Source: Polyangiaceae bacterium | GTDB lineage: Bacteria > Myxococcota_A > Polyangia > Polyangiales > Polyangiaceae | Direction of reading: 5' to 3' | Assembly (NCBI GenBank): GCA_019637295.1 | Contig: JAHBVX010000003.1 | Location: 558,001 to 622,000 of the forward strand | DNA length: 64,000 nt | In this document: positions 1 through 12,299 of the stretch, in pieces | How positions within the stretch are numbered: position 1 is the first letter of the stretch | Layout of the letters: the number at the start of each line of letters is the position of its first letter | The notes under the pieces: model-generated | Databases searched by the model: none | The model's input: only the letters and a program-made list of their open reading frames with translations | What the model was told of the DNA's origin: nothing | Position numbers and translations under genes: made by a program

Positions 1-920
<920 letters not shown>

Positions 921-1015
921 GCGTGGCCTACCCGGATTGTTTCACAACCTGGCTGCGCTTTCGAGCCGGGCCTTCCGCTGGGGCGTCCTGACGGCTCGAT
1001 TCGAGGCCGGGGACG

Positions 1016-1609
1016 GTGTATAGGGCCGCGGTGGCAACCGGCGAGAGGTACCTCACATTCCGCTGCACGGGCTGCGGCAACTGCTGCAAGGAGCCGCTCT
1101 TGCCCCTGACGGACACGGATCTCGCACGCATCCTCGGCCGCACCGGCGAGCGGGCTCGGGACGTCGTGCGCTGGGTGTCACGTCAAGAGATCGATCTGGA
1201 CGACGAGCCGGAGTCCTTCGTGCTGCTCCGGCCCGGCCGGCGGGTGATGGTGCTCGGGCACGGCCGGCGCGGCTGCCGCTACCTCGGCCGCGACGACCGC
1301 TGCACCATCTACGGCGCGCGGCCCCTCGGCTGTCGGATCTTCCCGTTCGATCCCGACTTCAAGCGCGATGGCTCGCTCCGTCGCCTGCGGCTGATCCAGG
1401 CCGCGGAGTGCGACTACGCGCTCGATGGCCACAACGACATCCGGCTCATCCGCTCGCTGCACGAGCGCCACGACGAGACGACCGAGCGCTACCACCAGCG
1501 CGTGGCCGAGTGGAACCAGATGCAGCGCCGGCGGCAGCGCCGCGGGGTGCGCCCGGAGGCCCCCGCGGAGTTCTTGCGCTACCTGGGCTTCGACGCCGCG
1601 GGCGCCTGA
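1016..1609 (+). CDS. YkgJ-type cysteine cluster protein
   Basis: A 197-residue cytoplasmic protein with the YkgJ/CxxCxxCC signature: CTGCGNCCKE at about residues 17-26, then a second cysteine group near residues 84-112 (GCRYLGRDDRC and GARPLGCRIFPFD). Families of this type are thought to bind zinc or an Fe-S cluster through these cysteines, but no reaction is established. The GTG start at 1016 leaves only 14 residues before the first motif; a second in-frame GTG at 1031 is also possible. The C-terminus is Arg-rich. It is divergent from the DUF444 gene (95-bp gap) and convergent with the flotillin operon, so it is probably transcribed alone. Confidence 0.8.
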   Translation: MYRAAVATGERYLTFRCTGCGNCCKEPLLPLTDTDLARILGRTGERARDVVRWVSRQEIDLDDEPESFVLLRPGRRVMVLGHGRRGCRYLGRDDRCTIYGARPLGCRIFPFDPDFKRDGSLRRLRLIQAAECDYALDGHNDIRLIRSLHERHDETTERYHQRVAEWNQMQRRRQRRGVRPEAPAEFLRYLGFDAAGA

Positions 1610-1614
1610 GCGGG

Positions 1615-2843
<1,229 letters not shown>

Positions 2844-2844
<1 letters not shown>

Positions 2845-4148
2845 CAGCGTGCTCCTTTCTTCTGACCCGGCCGAAGCAGGTCGTTCATGTCCACGCCGAT
2901 GGCTTGAGCGGTCTCGCGGAGCACCTCGCTGACCGCCGCGGGGAAGCTGGCCACGGCGCCGGTGTAGCTCGCGCCGTCGCCACCATCCACCACACTGAGC
3001 TCCTGGATCTTGGCGCGGGTGACGCGCGCTACGGAGGCCTCGACCATCTCGCGAAGATGCTGCAGCACGTACAGGTCCCGGCCGTCCGAGCCGGCGGCTT
3101 GCCACTCCTGCGCCACGAGGGCGAGGGCCTGGGCCGCTGCCTTGCCGTCCTCGATCACGGGCGCCGCGCTGCCGCGCGCGTCCGCCTCGGCGGCTTGGCG
3201 TGCCGCGTCCGCGGGGAGCACCACGTCGCACTCGAGGCGCAGCTTCTCGAGCTCGGCGCGCATCCGCTGCAGCTCTTGCTCGGCCTCGGCCCGCGCCGTC
3301 TCCGCGGCGACCGCGGCCTCGTTCTCGATGGCCTTGGCCTCGGCTTCGAGGCGGGCCATCTCCGCGCGCAGCTCGTTGCGCCGGGTCAACACCGTGGCCT
3401 CCGCCTGCTTCTGCGCGGTCTCGGCGCGGCTGCGCGCCTCGGCCTGCGCTTCGGCCACCGACTGATTCGCGGAGTTCTCCGCGTTCTGCGCGTCGCGGAT
3501 CATGCGGGCGATGCGCGCGCGGCCGAGGTTGTTGAGGTAGCCCTGCTCGTCCGACACGCTCTGGATCTTGAGCACGTCGAGCTCGAGCCCGAGCTTGTCG
3601 AAGTCGTCCTTGGCGTTCTTGATCAACGTCTCCGAGAAGCGCAGTCGGTCTTCGTTGACCTCTTCCGGCGTCAGCTCCGCGACGACCTCGCGCAGCACGC
3701 CTTCCAGGGTCTGCTGAGCCACCGCGCCGATCTGCCGCGGCGTCATCGACAAGGAACGCTCGATGGAGTTGCGGATGTACGCCTGGTCGCTGGTCACCTT
3801 CACGTTGGCGATGGCGTGCACCATCAGCGGGATGCCGCCCTTGGAGTAGGCGTTCTGCACCTCCACCTGCACGGGGATGAGCCGCATGTCCATGCGGTTG
3901 ACCTCCTCGAGCATCGGGATGCGGAAGCCCCGCCCGCCGTGCAACACCTTGAAGCCGACGACCGAGCCGTCCGGCAGCCGGTGCTTGCGACCGCTGATGA
4001 CGACGATCTCGTTCGGCTTACAGATCACGAGGAAGCGCGAGACGATGAAGACGACGAACGCGACGAGCAGAACGACGCCGATCGAGCCCATCAGCATGAG
4101 CATGGCGGTGGCGGGATCGACGCCCAGATCCGGTACTGTTTGCCCCAT
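2844..4148 (-). CDS. flotillin-like SPFH/Band 7 membrane protein (first copy)
   Basis: A 434-residue paralogue of the next gene. One membrane segment (about residues 15-43) is followed by VICKPNEIVVISG, the usual start of the SPFH domain, which runs to about residue 210 (motifs NAYSKGGIPLMVHAIANVKV and LTPEEVNEDRLRFSE). A coiled coil rich in Ala/Glu/Arg occupies about 225-335 and a conserved tail ends near SVVDGGDG and the C-terminus. It is the middle gene of a leftward operon: NfeD-like gene (54 bp upstream), this gene, then the second flotillin with a 1-base stop/start overlap. The pairing of an NfeD/YqiJ-type protein with flotillins is a known conserved arrangement; having two flotillins in tandem is less usual. 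Confidence 0.9.
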
Positions 4149-4202
4149 GGCGCCGGAGCATAGAGGAACCTCGCGGCGATGATCCCAAAATCCGCCGCGG
4201 GC

Positions 4203-4808
4203 TCAGGATTTCGGCGGCAGCTTGGGCGGCAAGAACTCTTGGGGCGCCCGGGAGACTCGGACCACCTGGCCGTCGAGCTCCTCCACCATCACCAGCTCGC
4301 CGCTGGCGAAGCCCTCGTCCTCCGTGGTGGCGATCAGATCCAGGGACTGTCCGCGCAGCTCGATGCGCACCTTGCCGCGGCTGCCGGGGTTGACGGGCAG
4401 CAGCACCTTGCCCACCTGCCCCACCGTGTCCCGCGGAGACGCCGCGCTGGTCGTCTCCGCGCGCTTGAGCGCGCGAAACGTCCAGGACGCGAGCGCGCCG
4501 GAGCCCGCGCCCATGACGACGGCGAGGATGGGCGTGAGCCAGGAGCTGGCGAGCTGGAACACGTGCAGGAGCGTGCCCACCATGCCAAAGGCGAGCAGGA
4601 AGAAGGTCCAGAAGCGGAGCGACAGCAGGAAGGGCATGAGCCCCGCGTCGCCGTGGACGTGTCCGTCCGCGTCAGCGTCTCCGTCCGCGTCGCCCCCGTC
4701 CGCGTCGGCGCCGTCGAGCTCGGCTCCGTCCCCCTTGCCCGCAAACAGCAGCTGCACCGCGATGGTGCCCACTCCGATGACGAGCGCCGCCAGGTAGATG
4801 ATGCCCAC
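4203..4808 (-). CDS. NfeD/YqiJ-like membrane protein with C-terminal OB-fold
   Basis: A 201-residue membrane protein. One segment is at about residues 2-22, then an acidic/His loop made of repeated DAD/DGD units (about 30-53), then two further segments (about 58-85 and 88-110), and a soluble C-terminal domain (about 125-185; GQVGKVLLPVNPGSRGKVRI and GELVMVEELDGQVVRV) with the look of the OB-fold in NfeD/YuaF/YqiJ proteins. Members of this family accompany flotillin genes and are thought to help the scaffold function. It is the first gene of the leftward NfeD-flotillin-flotillin operon. The very acidic loop is probably a metal-binding or merely flexible segment (inference). Confidence 0.75.
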   Translation of the reverse strand: MGIIYLAALVIGVGTIAVQLLFAGKGDGAELDGADADGGDADGDADADGHVHGDAGLMPFLLSLRFWTFFLLAFGMVGTLLHVFQLASSWLTPILAVVMGAGSGALASWTFRALKRAETTSAASPRDTVGQVGKVLLPVNPGSRGKVRIELRGQSLDLIATTEDEGFASGELVMVEELDGQVVRVSRAPQEFLPPKLPPKS

Positions 4809-4851
4809 GCGGCGAGCATATCATCGGTCGGCGCGCCAGCCGGCATCCAGG

Positions 4852-4889
4852 CAAAGAAAAACCCCGCGCCCGACCAGCGGGCACGGGGT
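4852..4889 (-). terminator. Rho-independent terminator of the repeat lipoprotein gene
   Basis: On the minus strand an imperfect hairpin (arms ACCCCG-C-GCCCG and CGGGC-A-CGGGGT, one C/A mismatch, 5-base loop, positions 4861-4889) is followed directly by TTTTCTTT (4853-4860). It begins 25 bp after the stop of the lipoprotein gene at 4914, the right place to end that transcript before the NfeD-flotillin operon. Confidence 0.7.
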
Positions 4890-4913
4890 CTTGGCAGACC
4901 GAGCCGAGTCAGC

Positions 4914-5378
4914 TCAGTTGCAGGGGGCCTCGCCCGCGGCGTGCGGGCAGTGCAGCGCCTTGTTGCCGGCGACCGCGTTGGCCAGGTGTTCAATCACGCA
5001 GGTCCGACGCGCGGAGTCGTAGCCCTCGAACTTGGTCTTACAGTCCGTCTCGCTGGCGTAATAGTTACTCTCGGCGCCGTAGACGCAGGTGGCGTCGAAG
5101 CCGTCGCAGAACTGCTGCGACGCGCTCGCGCCCGCCGAGCCTGCGTTGCCCGCGGAGCCAGCGCTGCCCGCCGAGCCGGCCGTGCCGCCGCTGCTGGTGC
5201 CGCCGCTGCTGGTGCCGCCGCTGCTGGTGCCGCCCGTGCCGGTGCCGCCCGTGCCGGTGCCGCCCGTGCCGGTGCCACCCGTGCCGCCGCCCTTGTCGTC
5301 GTCTTCCCCGCAGCCAACGAGGGCGCAGCTGCTGACGACGGTCAAGATCCCAAGAGTACGAAGCAAATTCCAAGACAT
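4914..5378 (-). CDS. lipoprotein with Gly/Thr/Ser tandem repeats and cysteine tail
   Basis: A 154-residue predicted lipoprotein. The signal peptide ends in a lipobox (LVGC, Cys23). The next segment (about 30-85) is low complexity: GTGGT units, then SSGGT units, then AGSAGSAGN. The globular C-terminus (about 87-154) carries four cysteines (FCDGFDATCVYG, CKTKF, CVIEH, CPHAAGEAPC), probably disulphide-bonded. A good ribosome-binding site (GGAGG) lies 6 bp before the ATG. The repeat-linker-small-domain plan is common in myxobacterial surface lipoproteins. The function is unknown. A terminator follows at 4852-4889. Confidence 0.8.
   Translation of the reverse strand: MSWNLLRTLGILTVVSSCALVGCGEDDDKGGGTGGTGTGGTGTGGTGTGGTSSGGTSSGGTSSGGTAGSAGSAGSAGNAGSAGASASQQFCDGFDATCVYGAESNYYASETDCKTKFEGYDSARRTCVIEHLANAVAGNKALHCPHAAGEAPCN
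5172..5290. repeat. in-gene tandem microsatellite-like repeat (Gly/Thr/Ser linker)
   Basis: Inside the lipoprotein gene are three near-identical 15-bp units (GCTGCTGGTGCCGCC on the plus strand) followed by four 15-bp units (CCCGTGCCGGTGCCG type). They encode the GTGGT and SSGGT linker. Such tracts can change length by slippage in units of 15 bp without breaking the frame. Confidence 0.8.
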
Positions 5379-5508
5379 GTGAACCTCCGAGGCCCCGAGG
5401 CTAGCACGGGCCGGGGGCGGAACTCCAACTTGGGATTCGTCTCATGATTACTGAGGCTTGCGCCGGCTACCCTTCCCCGCCCGCAGACCCCCGGCTAAGC
5501 TCCGGTGC

Positions 5509-6471
5509 GTGCTCAGCCGACCCCGACGCAATCGCCGCACCGCGGGCCTGAGGGCCCTGGTGACCGAGACGCACCTCTCCCCCGCCCACCTGGTGCTGCC
5601 GCTGTTCGTCCAGGAGGGGGCCGGGCAGACGCCCATCCCGAGCATGCCGGGCCAGGCGCGGCTGGGCATCGAGCCGCTGCTGGCCGTCGCCCGCCGAGCG
5701 CTGAGCGCCGGCGTCGGCGGCGTGGCGCTGTTCCCGGCGCTGACCGACGCCCTGAAGACCCCACGCGGTGAAGAGAGCCTGAACGACGACGGGCTGCTGC
5801 AGCGCACGGTGCGGGCGCTCAAGCGCGAGCTGCCCGAGCTGGTGGTGTTCACGGACGTGGCCCTCGACCCCTACTCGTCCGACGGTCACGACGGCGTGGT
5901 CATCGACGGCCGCATCGACAACGACGAGACCGTGCCGCTACTGGCCAAGATGGCAGTGGCCCAGGCTCGCGCGGGCGCCGACGTGGTGGCGCCGAGCGAC
6001 ATGATGGACGGGCGCGTGGAGGCCATCCGCCGAGCGCTCGACGAGGCCGGCTTCCAGGACGTCGGGATCCTGAGCTACTGCGTGAAGTACGCATCCGGAT
6101 TCTACGGTCCGTTCCGCGATGCCCTCGACTCGGCGCCGCGCAGCGGCGACAAGAAGACCTACCAGATGAACCCGGCGAACGTGCGCGAGTGTCTGCGGGA
6201 GATCGCCCTCGACGAGGCCGAGGGCGCCGACCTGCTCATGGTCAAGCCCGGCCTGCCCTACGCGGACGTGCTCCGCTTCGTCCGGGAGCACTCCACGCTG
6301 CCCATCGCGGCGTATCACGTCAGCGGCGAGTACTGCATGCTGAAGGTGGCCGCGGAGCGCGGCTTCCTCGACTACGAACGATGTTTGCTGGAGAGTCTTT
6401 TGTGTCTGCGCCGCGCGGGAGCGGATCTGATCTTCACCTACGGCGCGCTCGAGGCGGCCGAGCTGCTCTAG
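5509..6471 (+). CDS. hemB: delta-aminolevulinic acid dehydratase (porphobilinogen synthase)
   Basis: Condenses two 5-aminolevulinate molecules to porphobilinogen in haem/tetrapyrrole synthesis. About 320 residues, the usual length. Both Schiff-base lysines are present: SYCVKYASGFYGPF (about 194) and LLMVKPGLPY (about 246). At the metal-site loop the sequence is FTDVALDPYSSDGHDG (about 125-140), with Asp/Ala in place of the three cysteines of zinc enzymes, so it belongs to the cysteine-free, Mg-responsive class seen in Pseudomonas. I chose GTG 5509 because the conserved family start (RPRRNRRTAGLRALV) follows directly; a TTG at 5458 would add 17 unconserved residues. Monocistronic or co-transcribed with the cyclase gene 13 bp downstream. 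Confidence 0.95.
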   Translation: MLSRPRRNRRTAGLRALVTETHLSPAHLVLPLFVQEGAGQTPIPSMPGQARLGIEPLLAVARRALSAGVGGVALFPALTDALKTPRGEESLNDDGLLQRTVRALKRELPELVVFTDVALDPYSSDGHDGVVIDGRIDNDETVPLLAKMAVAQARAGADVVAPSDMMDGRVEAIRRALDEAGFQDVGILSYCVKYASGFYGPFRDALDSAPRSGDKKTYQMNPANVRECLREIALDEAEGADLLMVKPGLPYADVLRFVREHSTLPIAAYHVSGEYCMLKVAAERGFLDYERCLLESLLCLRRAGADLIFTYGALEAAELL

Positions 6472-6484
6472 CCCGCGACCCGCG

Positions 6485-7807
<1,323 letters not shown>

Positions 7808-7826
7808 GCGTTGCCGCCGGGGCTGT

Positions 7827-10733
7827 TCACTCCACCGCGAGCCCGAGCACCTCGAGGTAAGCCGCGCGCACCGCGCCGGTCACGTCACGGTACTGGCCGA
7901 GCAGCTCCTCGCGCGCGCGGCCGCTGCCCGCTCCCCCGAAGCCCATGCGGCGCGCGAGCTCCGTGAGCCCCGGGCGCTGCTCGTCGAGCACCGTGGAGCT
8001 CTTGCCCTGCAGCACGTGCATGCGCTGCTCGAGCCGCCGCAAGAAGACGTAGGCTTCGCGCAGGATCTCGTAGTGGGGGCGCGCGAGGTAGCCCGAAGCG
8101 GTCAGCGCTTCGAGGGCGTGCAGCGTGTCCGCTGTGCGCACCCGAGGATCGCGACCGTGCGTCATCTGCAGCCACTGAGTCGCGAACTCGACGTCGAGCA
8201 GGCCGCCGCGCCCGGTCTTGAGCTCGTAGCGCCCGGGGCGCTCCTGCCCGAGCTCGCGCTCCATGCGCATGCGCAACCGATGCAGCTCCTCCACGCCGGG
8301 CGGTCCGCGCTCGTACGCCGCGCGCGCCGCGATGACCTCGGCGCGGCGGCCCACCTCGGGATCGCCAGCGGCTGCTCGCGCGCGGATCAGCGCCTGCCGC
8401 TCCCAGGGCGCGCCCGAGGACTGCACCGAGGGAGCCGCCTGCGACGCGTCCAACGTCAGCCCGTGGTAGCGCGCGAAGGAGCCGAGCGAGGTGACCAGCA
8501 TGCCGTGGGAACCGGAGGGCCGCAGGCGGGTATCGAGCTCGTAGCCTGGGCCCGCCGGGTGCGGCTCCGAGAGGGTACGGATGATGCGCTGAGCGGCGCG
8601 AGAGAAGTGCTCTTGCGGGTCGCGCCCCGCCGGCGCTCGCTCGGGCTCGAAGACGAACAGGACGTCGAGATCCGAGCCGTAGCCGATCTCGCGGCCACCG
8701 AGCTTGCCCACCGCGAGCACCGCGAGCCCCGACGTCTGCGGTCCCAGCTCGAGGCTGACGGATTGCTCGAGGGTCTCGTCTGCGAGATCGCTCAGCACAC
8801 GCGTCGCGTCGCGAGTCTCGATGGTTCCGGCCAGATCCGCCACCGCGACCTCGACCATGACCCGCCGCTTCGCGCGTCGCAGGGCGTACAGCAGGCGATC
8901 CCGATGTTCCCAGGGATCCTCGTCCGCGGGCGCGACCCGCATCACCTCGGCTACCTCGGCGGACACGGCCTGCTTCGCGTCGGGCGGTTGCCCCGCACCG
9001 AAGAGCAGCACGTCGCACAGCTCCGGGAAGCCGACGACGGCGTCGCCGACGAAGGCGCTCGAGCCGAGCACGGTAGCCATCCGACGCGCGGCGATGGGAT
9101 CGGCGGCCAGCGCCGCCACGTAAGCCGCGGGGCTCACGAAGCGCGCGAAGAACGCCCTGAGCGTGCGCGCCGCCAGCACCGGATCCGGCGCGCCAACCAC
9201 GGCGTCGAGCACCGTGTCGGCCAGCTCCGGGTGGCGCTCGCGGGTGAGCTCACCGAGCAATCCGTCGGGCCGGGTCGCCAGCGCCACCAAGTGTTCGCCC
9301 ACCTCTTCGCTGCCGAACACCTCGGCCGAGATGCGGTCGAGCTCGTCGGGGTCTTCGTCGAGGTGCGAGAAGAAGACGGTGTGACGCGAGGCCGGCCGCG
9401 GCGCCTCCGGGAGCAGCGCCGCGAACAGCTCCTGTACGGCCCTTCGGTGTACGTCCAGGGCGGCCTCGAGCGCGGCGCCATCGGCATAGCCCAGCGAGCG
9501 ACCGAGCCGCTCGAGCTCCGGCGACGGGGGCGGCAGCTGGTGGGTCTGCACTCCGGTCATCCACTGCACCCGGTGCTCCACGCTGCGGAGCAGCTCGTAG
9601 GCCGCGGCAACCGTGCGCGCCTCCCGGTCGGTGACGCGTCCGCGGCTCTGCAAGCGACCGAGGCCGGAGAGCGTGCCGGACGCGCGCAGGCTCGGCTCCC
9701 GACCGCCCCACACCAGCTGCAGCGCTTGCACGAAGAACTCCGCTTCGCGGATCCCGCCGGGTCCGAGCTTGAGATCCCGCGCGGGCTCCCGAGACAACTC
9801 CGCGCGAGAGCGCACGAGCAGCTCGGCGATCGCCGTCACGATCGACGGATCGACGCCGCGGCGGTACACGAAGGGCACGATGATGTCTCGGCTCAGCTCG
9901 CGACCCAGCTCCGGAGCGCCCGCGATGGCGCGGGCCCGGAGCATCGCGGCGCGCTCCCAGAGGCGGCCCCAGGTCTCGTAGTAGCGCTCCGCGGCAGCCA
10001 TCGAGTTGACCAGCGGTCCGCGCGAGCCCTCGGGGCGGAGCCGCAGATCGACCCGCCAGACCATGCCGTCGGCGGTGGGCTCCTCCATCGTGGCCACCGC
10101 GCGACGGACGACTCGCGACCAATGCTCGTGCAGCGTCAGCTCGCTGCCGCCGTCGTCGGTGTCGTAGATGAAGATGAGATCGACGTCGGAGCCGGCGTTC
10201 AGCTCGTAGCCGCCGAGCTTGCCCATACCCAGCACCACCAGGGTGGACGCGCGCCCGGCGCTGGTGCGGGGCGAGCCGTAGCGCTGGGCGGCGTAGTTCG
10301 CGGCCTCCGCCAGGGCGACCTCGATGGCCGTCTCTGCCAGCTCGGAGAGCTCGCGCGCCGTCACCTCGAAGGGCGCGCCGCCGAGCTCGGACGGCAAGAG
10401 CTCCCGCAGCGCGATCCGCGCGCGCTCCGCCCACACCGAGCGACGGAGGTTTCTGACCACCTGCTCGTGCTCGGCGAGGTTGCCCACCGCCGAGAGCAGT
10501 CGGGTCATGTAGTCGCTGCGCTCGCGACGCGCGCGCCACCCTTCGGCCTCGATGCGACCGAGGGCCTCGCGCTGCCAAGCGAGCGCCGGCACTAGCGGCG
10601 GAAACGCGGTAGCGAGCAAGAGCCCCGACGGCAGCTTGGACAGGTCCGTCGCGAGCGCGCCGCAGCGCTCCGGGTCGACGACCTCGGCAAACGCACGCAG
10701 GCTCTTTGCTTCGCGTCGCTTCACGAGGGTCAC
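7827..10733 (-). CDS. glnE: bifunctional glutamine synthetase adenylyltransferase/adenylyl-removing enzyme
   Basis: Controls glutamine synthetase by attaching and removing AMP in response to PII state. The protein has 968 residues (E. coli GlnE 946). Two nucleotidyltransferase domains are clear: VLGMGKLGGYELNAGSDVD (about 168-185, N-terminal, deadenylylase half) and VGKLGGREIGYGSDLD (about 672-687, C-terminal, adenylylase half), each followed by the helical GlnE/PII-uridylyltransferase-type domain (for example GPGGIREAEFFVQALQLVWG and GRGGLLDVEFATQWLQM). Start is GTG at 10733. Convergent with the cyclase gene (19 bp). The next upstream gene on the strand, at 10810, is 76 bp away. Confidence 0.96.
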   Translation of the reverse strand: MTLVKRREAKSLRAFAEVVDPERCGALATDLSKLPSGLLLATAFPPLVPALAWQREALGRIEAEGWRARRERSDYMTRLLSAVGNLAEHEQVVRNLRRSVWAERARIALRELLPSELGGAPFEVTARELSELAETAIEVALAEAANYAAQRYGSPRTSAGRASTLVVLGMGKLGGYELNAGSDVDLIFIYDTDDGGSELTLHEHWSRVVRRAVATMEEPTADGMVWRVDLRLRPEGSRGPLVNSMAAAERYYETWGRLWERAAMLRARAIAGAPELGRELSRDIIVPFVYRRGVDPSIVTAIAELLVRSRAELSREPARDLKLGPGGIREAEFFVQALQLVWGGREPSLRASGTLSGLGRLQSRGRVTDREARTVAAAYELLRSVEHRVQWMTGVQTHQLPPPSPELERLGRSLGYADGAALEAALDVHRRAVQELFAALLPEAPRPASRHTVFFSHLDEDPDELDRISAEVFGSEEVGEHLVALATRPDGLLGELTRERHPELADTVLDAVVGAPDPVLAARTLRAFFARFVSPAAYVAALAADPIAARRMATVLGSSAFVGDAVVGFPELCDVLLFGAGQPPDAKQAVSAEVAEVMRVAPADEDPWEHRDRLLYALRRAKRRVMVEVAVADLAGTIETRDATRVLSDLADETLEQSVSLELGPQTSGLAVLAVGKLGGREIGYGSDLDVLFVFEPERAPAGRDPQEHFSRAAQRIIRTLSEPHPAGPGYELDTRLRPSGSHGMLVTSLGSFARYHGLTLDASQAAPSVQSSGAPWERQALIRARAAAGDPEVGRRAEVIAARAAYERGPPGVEELHRLRMRMERELGQERPGRYELKTGRGGLLDVEFATQWLQMTHGRDPRVRTADTLHALEALTASGYLARPHYEILREAYVFLRRLEQRMHVLQGKSSTVLDEQRPGLTELARRMGFGGAGSGRAREELLGQYRDVTGAVRAAYLEVLGLAVE

Positions 10734-10809
10734 GATGACCCGTCTGGCCGCTGCGAATCAAGCCGGCTGGGGTACGGCCCACCGTTGATCGAGGATCCGG
10801 CGCCGAGCG

Positions 10810-11661
10810 TCACCGGTCCCGCGCCGGACCCAACACCAGGGAGTCGACCTGCGCGAAGAAGAAGGGAAACTCGTCGTCGTCGCCGAGCTGCCAGCCCGCG
10901 CGAAATCGCGTGGGCAACGTGTAGCCGTCGCGGGTTTGCTCGTCAGCCCACCCGTCGACGTCGAAGCGGTGGTAGCCGGCGGGGCGACCCGAAGCTGCTT
11001 CGCGCCAACGGCGCACGCTGCTCTGCAGCAAGCGGCCGCCATCGTCCACCGTGAGCTCGCAGCGGACGCGCTCGTCGCCAACCTGCATCAGGTACGCCGC
11101 GCGTGCGTGGTCGATGTCCTCCCACTCGGTCCCGAACTGCGGCAGCAGGGTGGCCGGCACGAAGACCGCCTCACCCGCCACGCGCCCGGCGGCCGAGCGG
11201 CTCACGTCCCGGCCGCTCGCGCTGGCCACCGGCACCAGGCCAAAGAGCTTCCAGCGCATCTCTCCCTCGCCGTCGAAGTAGCGGTCGTAGCCGCTGATGC
11301 GCATGACACCGGCGCCCACGCGCGCGCACCACACCAGGCCCCGGGGCGGAGCGAGCACCTGCTCGGCCGTCATCGCGACGGGCTCACCGCCGGGCTTCAG
11401 GAGCATGGTCCCCACCATGGTCAGCCGCGCGCTCTGCCACAGGGGTGCGCCGGGCGCGATTGCGCGACCCAGGAATCGGCGCGCGGGCGCCGGGAGCGAG
11501 CGCAGCCCCTCGGGGTCGAAGACGCCGCGCGCCGGCGTGGCCGCGAGCGCCTGCCAGTTCGCGCGCACCACGGCAGGGATGCGAGACGACGGACCTCCAT
11601 CGACCAGCGACATGATGACCGGGATGAAGCAAGCCGCGGACCAGCGCGCGCGGCGCTGCAT
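10810..11661 (-). CDS. DUF6544/DUF6920-like protein
   Basis: About 283 residues. It has the pattern I associate with the DUF6544-like family: LPAPARRFLGRAI followed by a beta-rich region (QSARLTMVGTMLL, FDGEGEMRWKLFGLVPV, and a C-terminal RFRAGWQLGD). No catalytic motif is obvious and no clear signal peptide is present. The start is uncertain: ATG 11661, ATG 11613 or GTG 11712 are all in frame and none has a good ribosome-binding site. It lies upstream of glnE on the same strand but 76 bp away, so a shared transcript is possible. The role is unknown. Confidence 0.65.
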   Translation of the reverse strand: MQRRARWSAACFIPVIMSLVDGGPSSRIPAVVRANWQALAATPARGVFDPEGLRSLPAPARRFLGRAIAPGAPLWQSARLTMVGTMLLKPGGEPVAMTAEQVLAPPRGLVWCARVGAGVMRISGYDRYFDGEGEMRWKLFGLVPVASASGRDVSRSAAGRVAGEAVFVPATLLPQFGTEWEDIDHARAAYLMQVGDERVRCELTVDDGGRLLQSSVRRWREAASGRPAGYHRFDVDGWADEQTRDGYTLPTRFRAGWQLGDDDEFPFFFAQVDSLVLGPARDR

Positions 11662-11756
11662 CTCGCGCCGAGGGTGCGCAGTGCCTGCGCGCGAGGCCCC
11701 GGAGCCACGCACACCTCGCGGCGACGACTTCCCGCCAGTTTGCTAGCCTGCGGCGG

Positions 11757-12269
11757 ATGCGCCTCACCGTGCTCGGAGTGCTGGTCACCGCGTGCGCGGC
11801 GTCGCCGAGCGAGCCGGTCCGGTCTCGGGCCCCCGGGGACGCGCCGGCACCCGCGGCTCACGCGACCGCTGTCAGCGCCGCGACCGCGGGCGAAGCCGCG
11901 AGCGGCTCGGCCGGGGCCGAGGCGGTGAGCCCCGAGGCCGAAGCCCCCTGCCCCGCGGCGGACCATGGGCCGCACTGCGTGTGGATCGCGACGCGACCAC
12001 CGAACGCGTTTCGTGCCAACCTCGTCGCGAAGAAGCTCACCAAGCAGGGCTACGCTGCGTTCGGGGACGGCGACCGCATCATCGTGCACGCGACCGACGA
12101 GCAGCTGCGGAGCCTGCTCGGCGCCGACGTCTCGCACGAGCGGCGGGCCGCGAGTTCGAGCGATGGGACTCGCTGCGTGGCCGCCGTCGGACCCGACCAC
12201 CGTCTGCCTGCGAGCATTCGCGGCGAAGTCGGCGACTTCATCGTCGACGATCCGACCTGCGAGCTGTGA
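11757..12269 (+). CDS. small secreted or lipoprotein of unknown function
   Basis: A 170-residue protein. A very short N-terminal hydrophobic stretch ends at VLVTAC (Cys13), a possible lipobox. It is followed by an Ala/Ser/Glu-rich linker (about 15-62) and a folded C-terminus with CPAADHGPHCVWIATRPP (about 65-82) and two more cysteines, which could form two disulphides. I do not recognise the family. The n-region of the signal is only three residues, so a start slightly upstream cannot be excluded, but there is no in-frame start nearby. It is divergent from the DUF6544-like gene (95 bp or less, depending on that start) and convergent with the Uma2-like gene. Confidence 0.6.
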   Translation: MRLTVLGVLVTACAASPSEPVRSRAPGDAPAPAAHATAVSAATAGEAASGSAGAEAVSPEAEAPCPAADHGPHCVWIATRPPNAFRANLVAKKLTKQGYAAFGDGDRIIVHATDEQLRSLLGADVSHERRAASSSDGTRCVAAVGPDHRLPASIRGEVGDFIVDDPTCEL

Positions 12270-12299
12270 CTCGGGCTGAAGGAACCGCCTGACTCGACG

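Noticed and set aside
4653-4737. Asp/Gly-rich part of the NfeD-like gene as a separate calcium-binding repeat protein
   Set aside because: It is one in-frame loop between predicted membrane segments of a single gene.
8016-10595. 859-codon open frame on the plus strand opposite glnE
   Set aside because: It is antisense to a clear GlnE with two nucleotidyltransferase motifs, has His/Arg/Glu-rich composition typical of GC-rich antisense frames and no recognisable motif.
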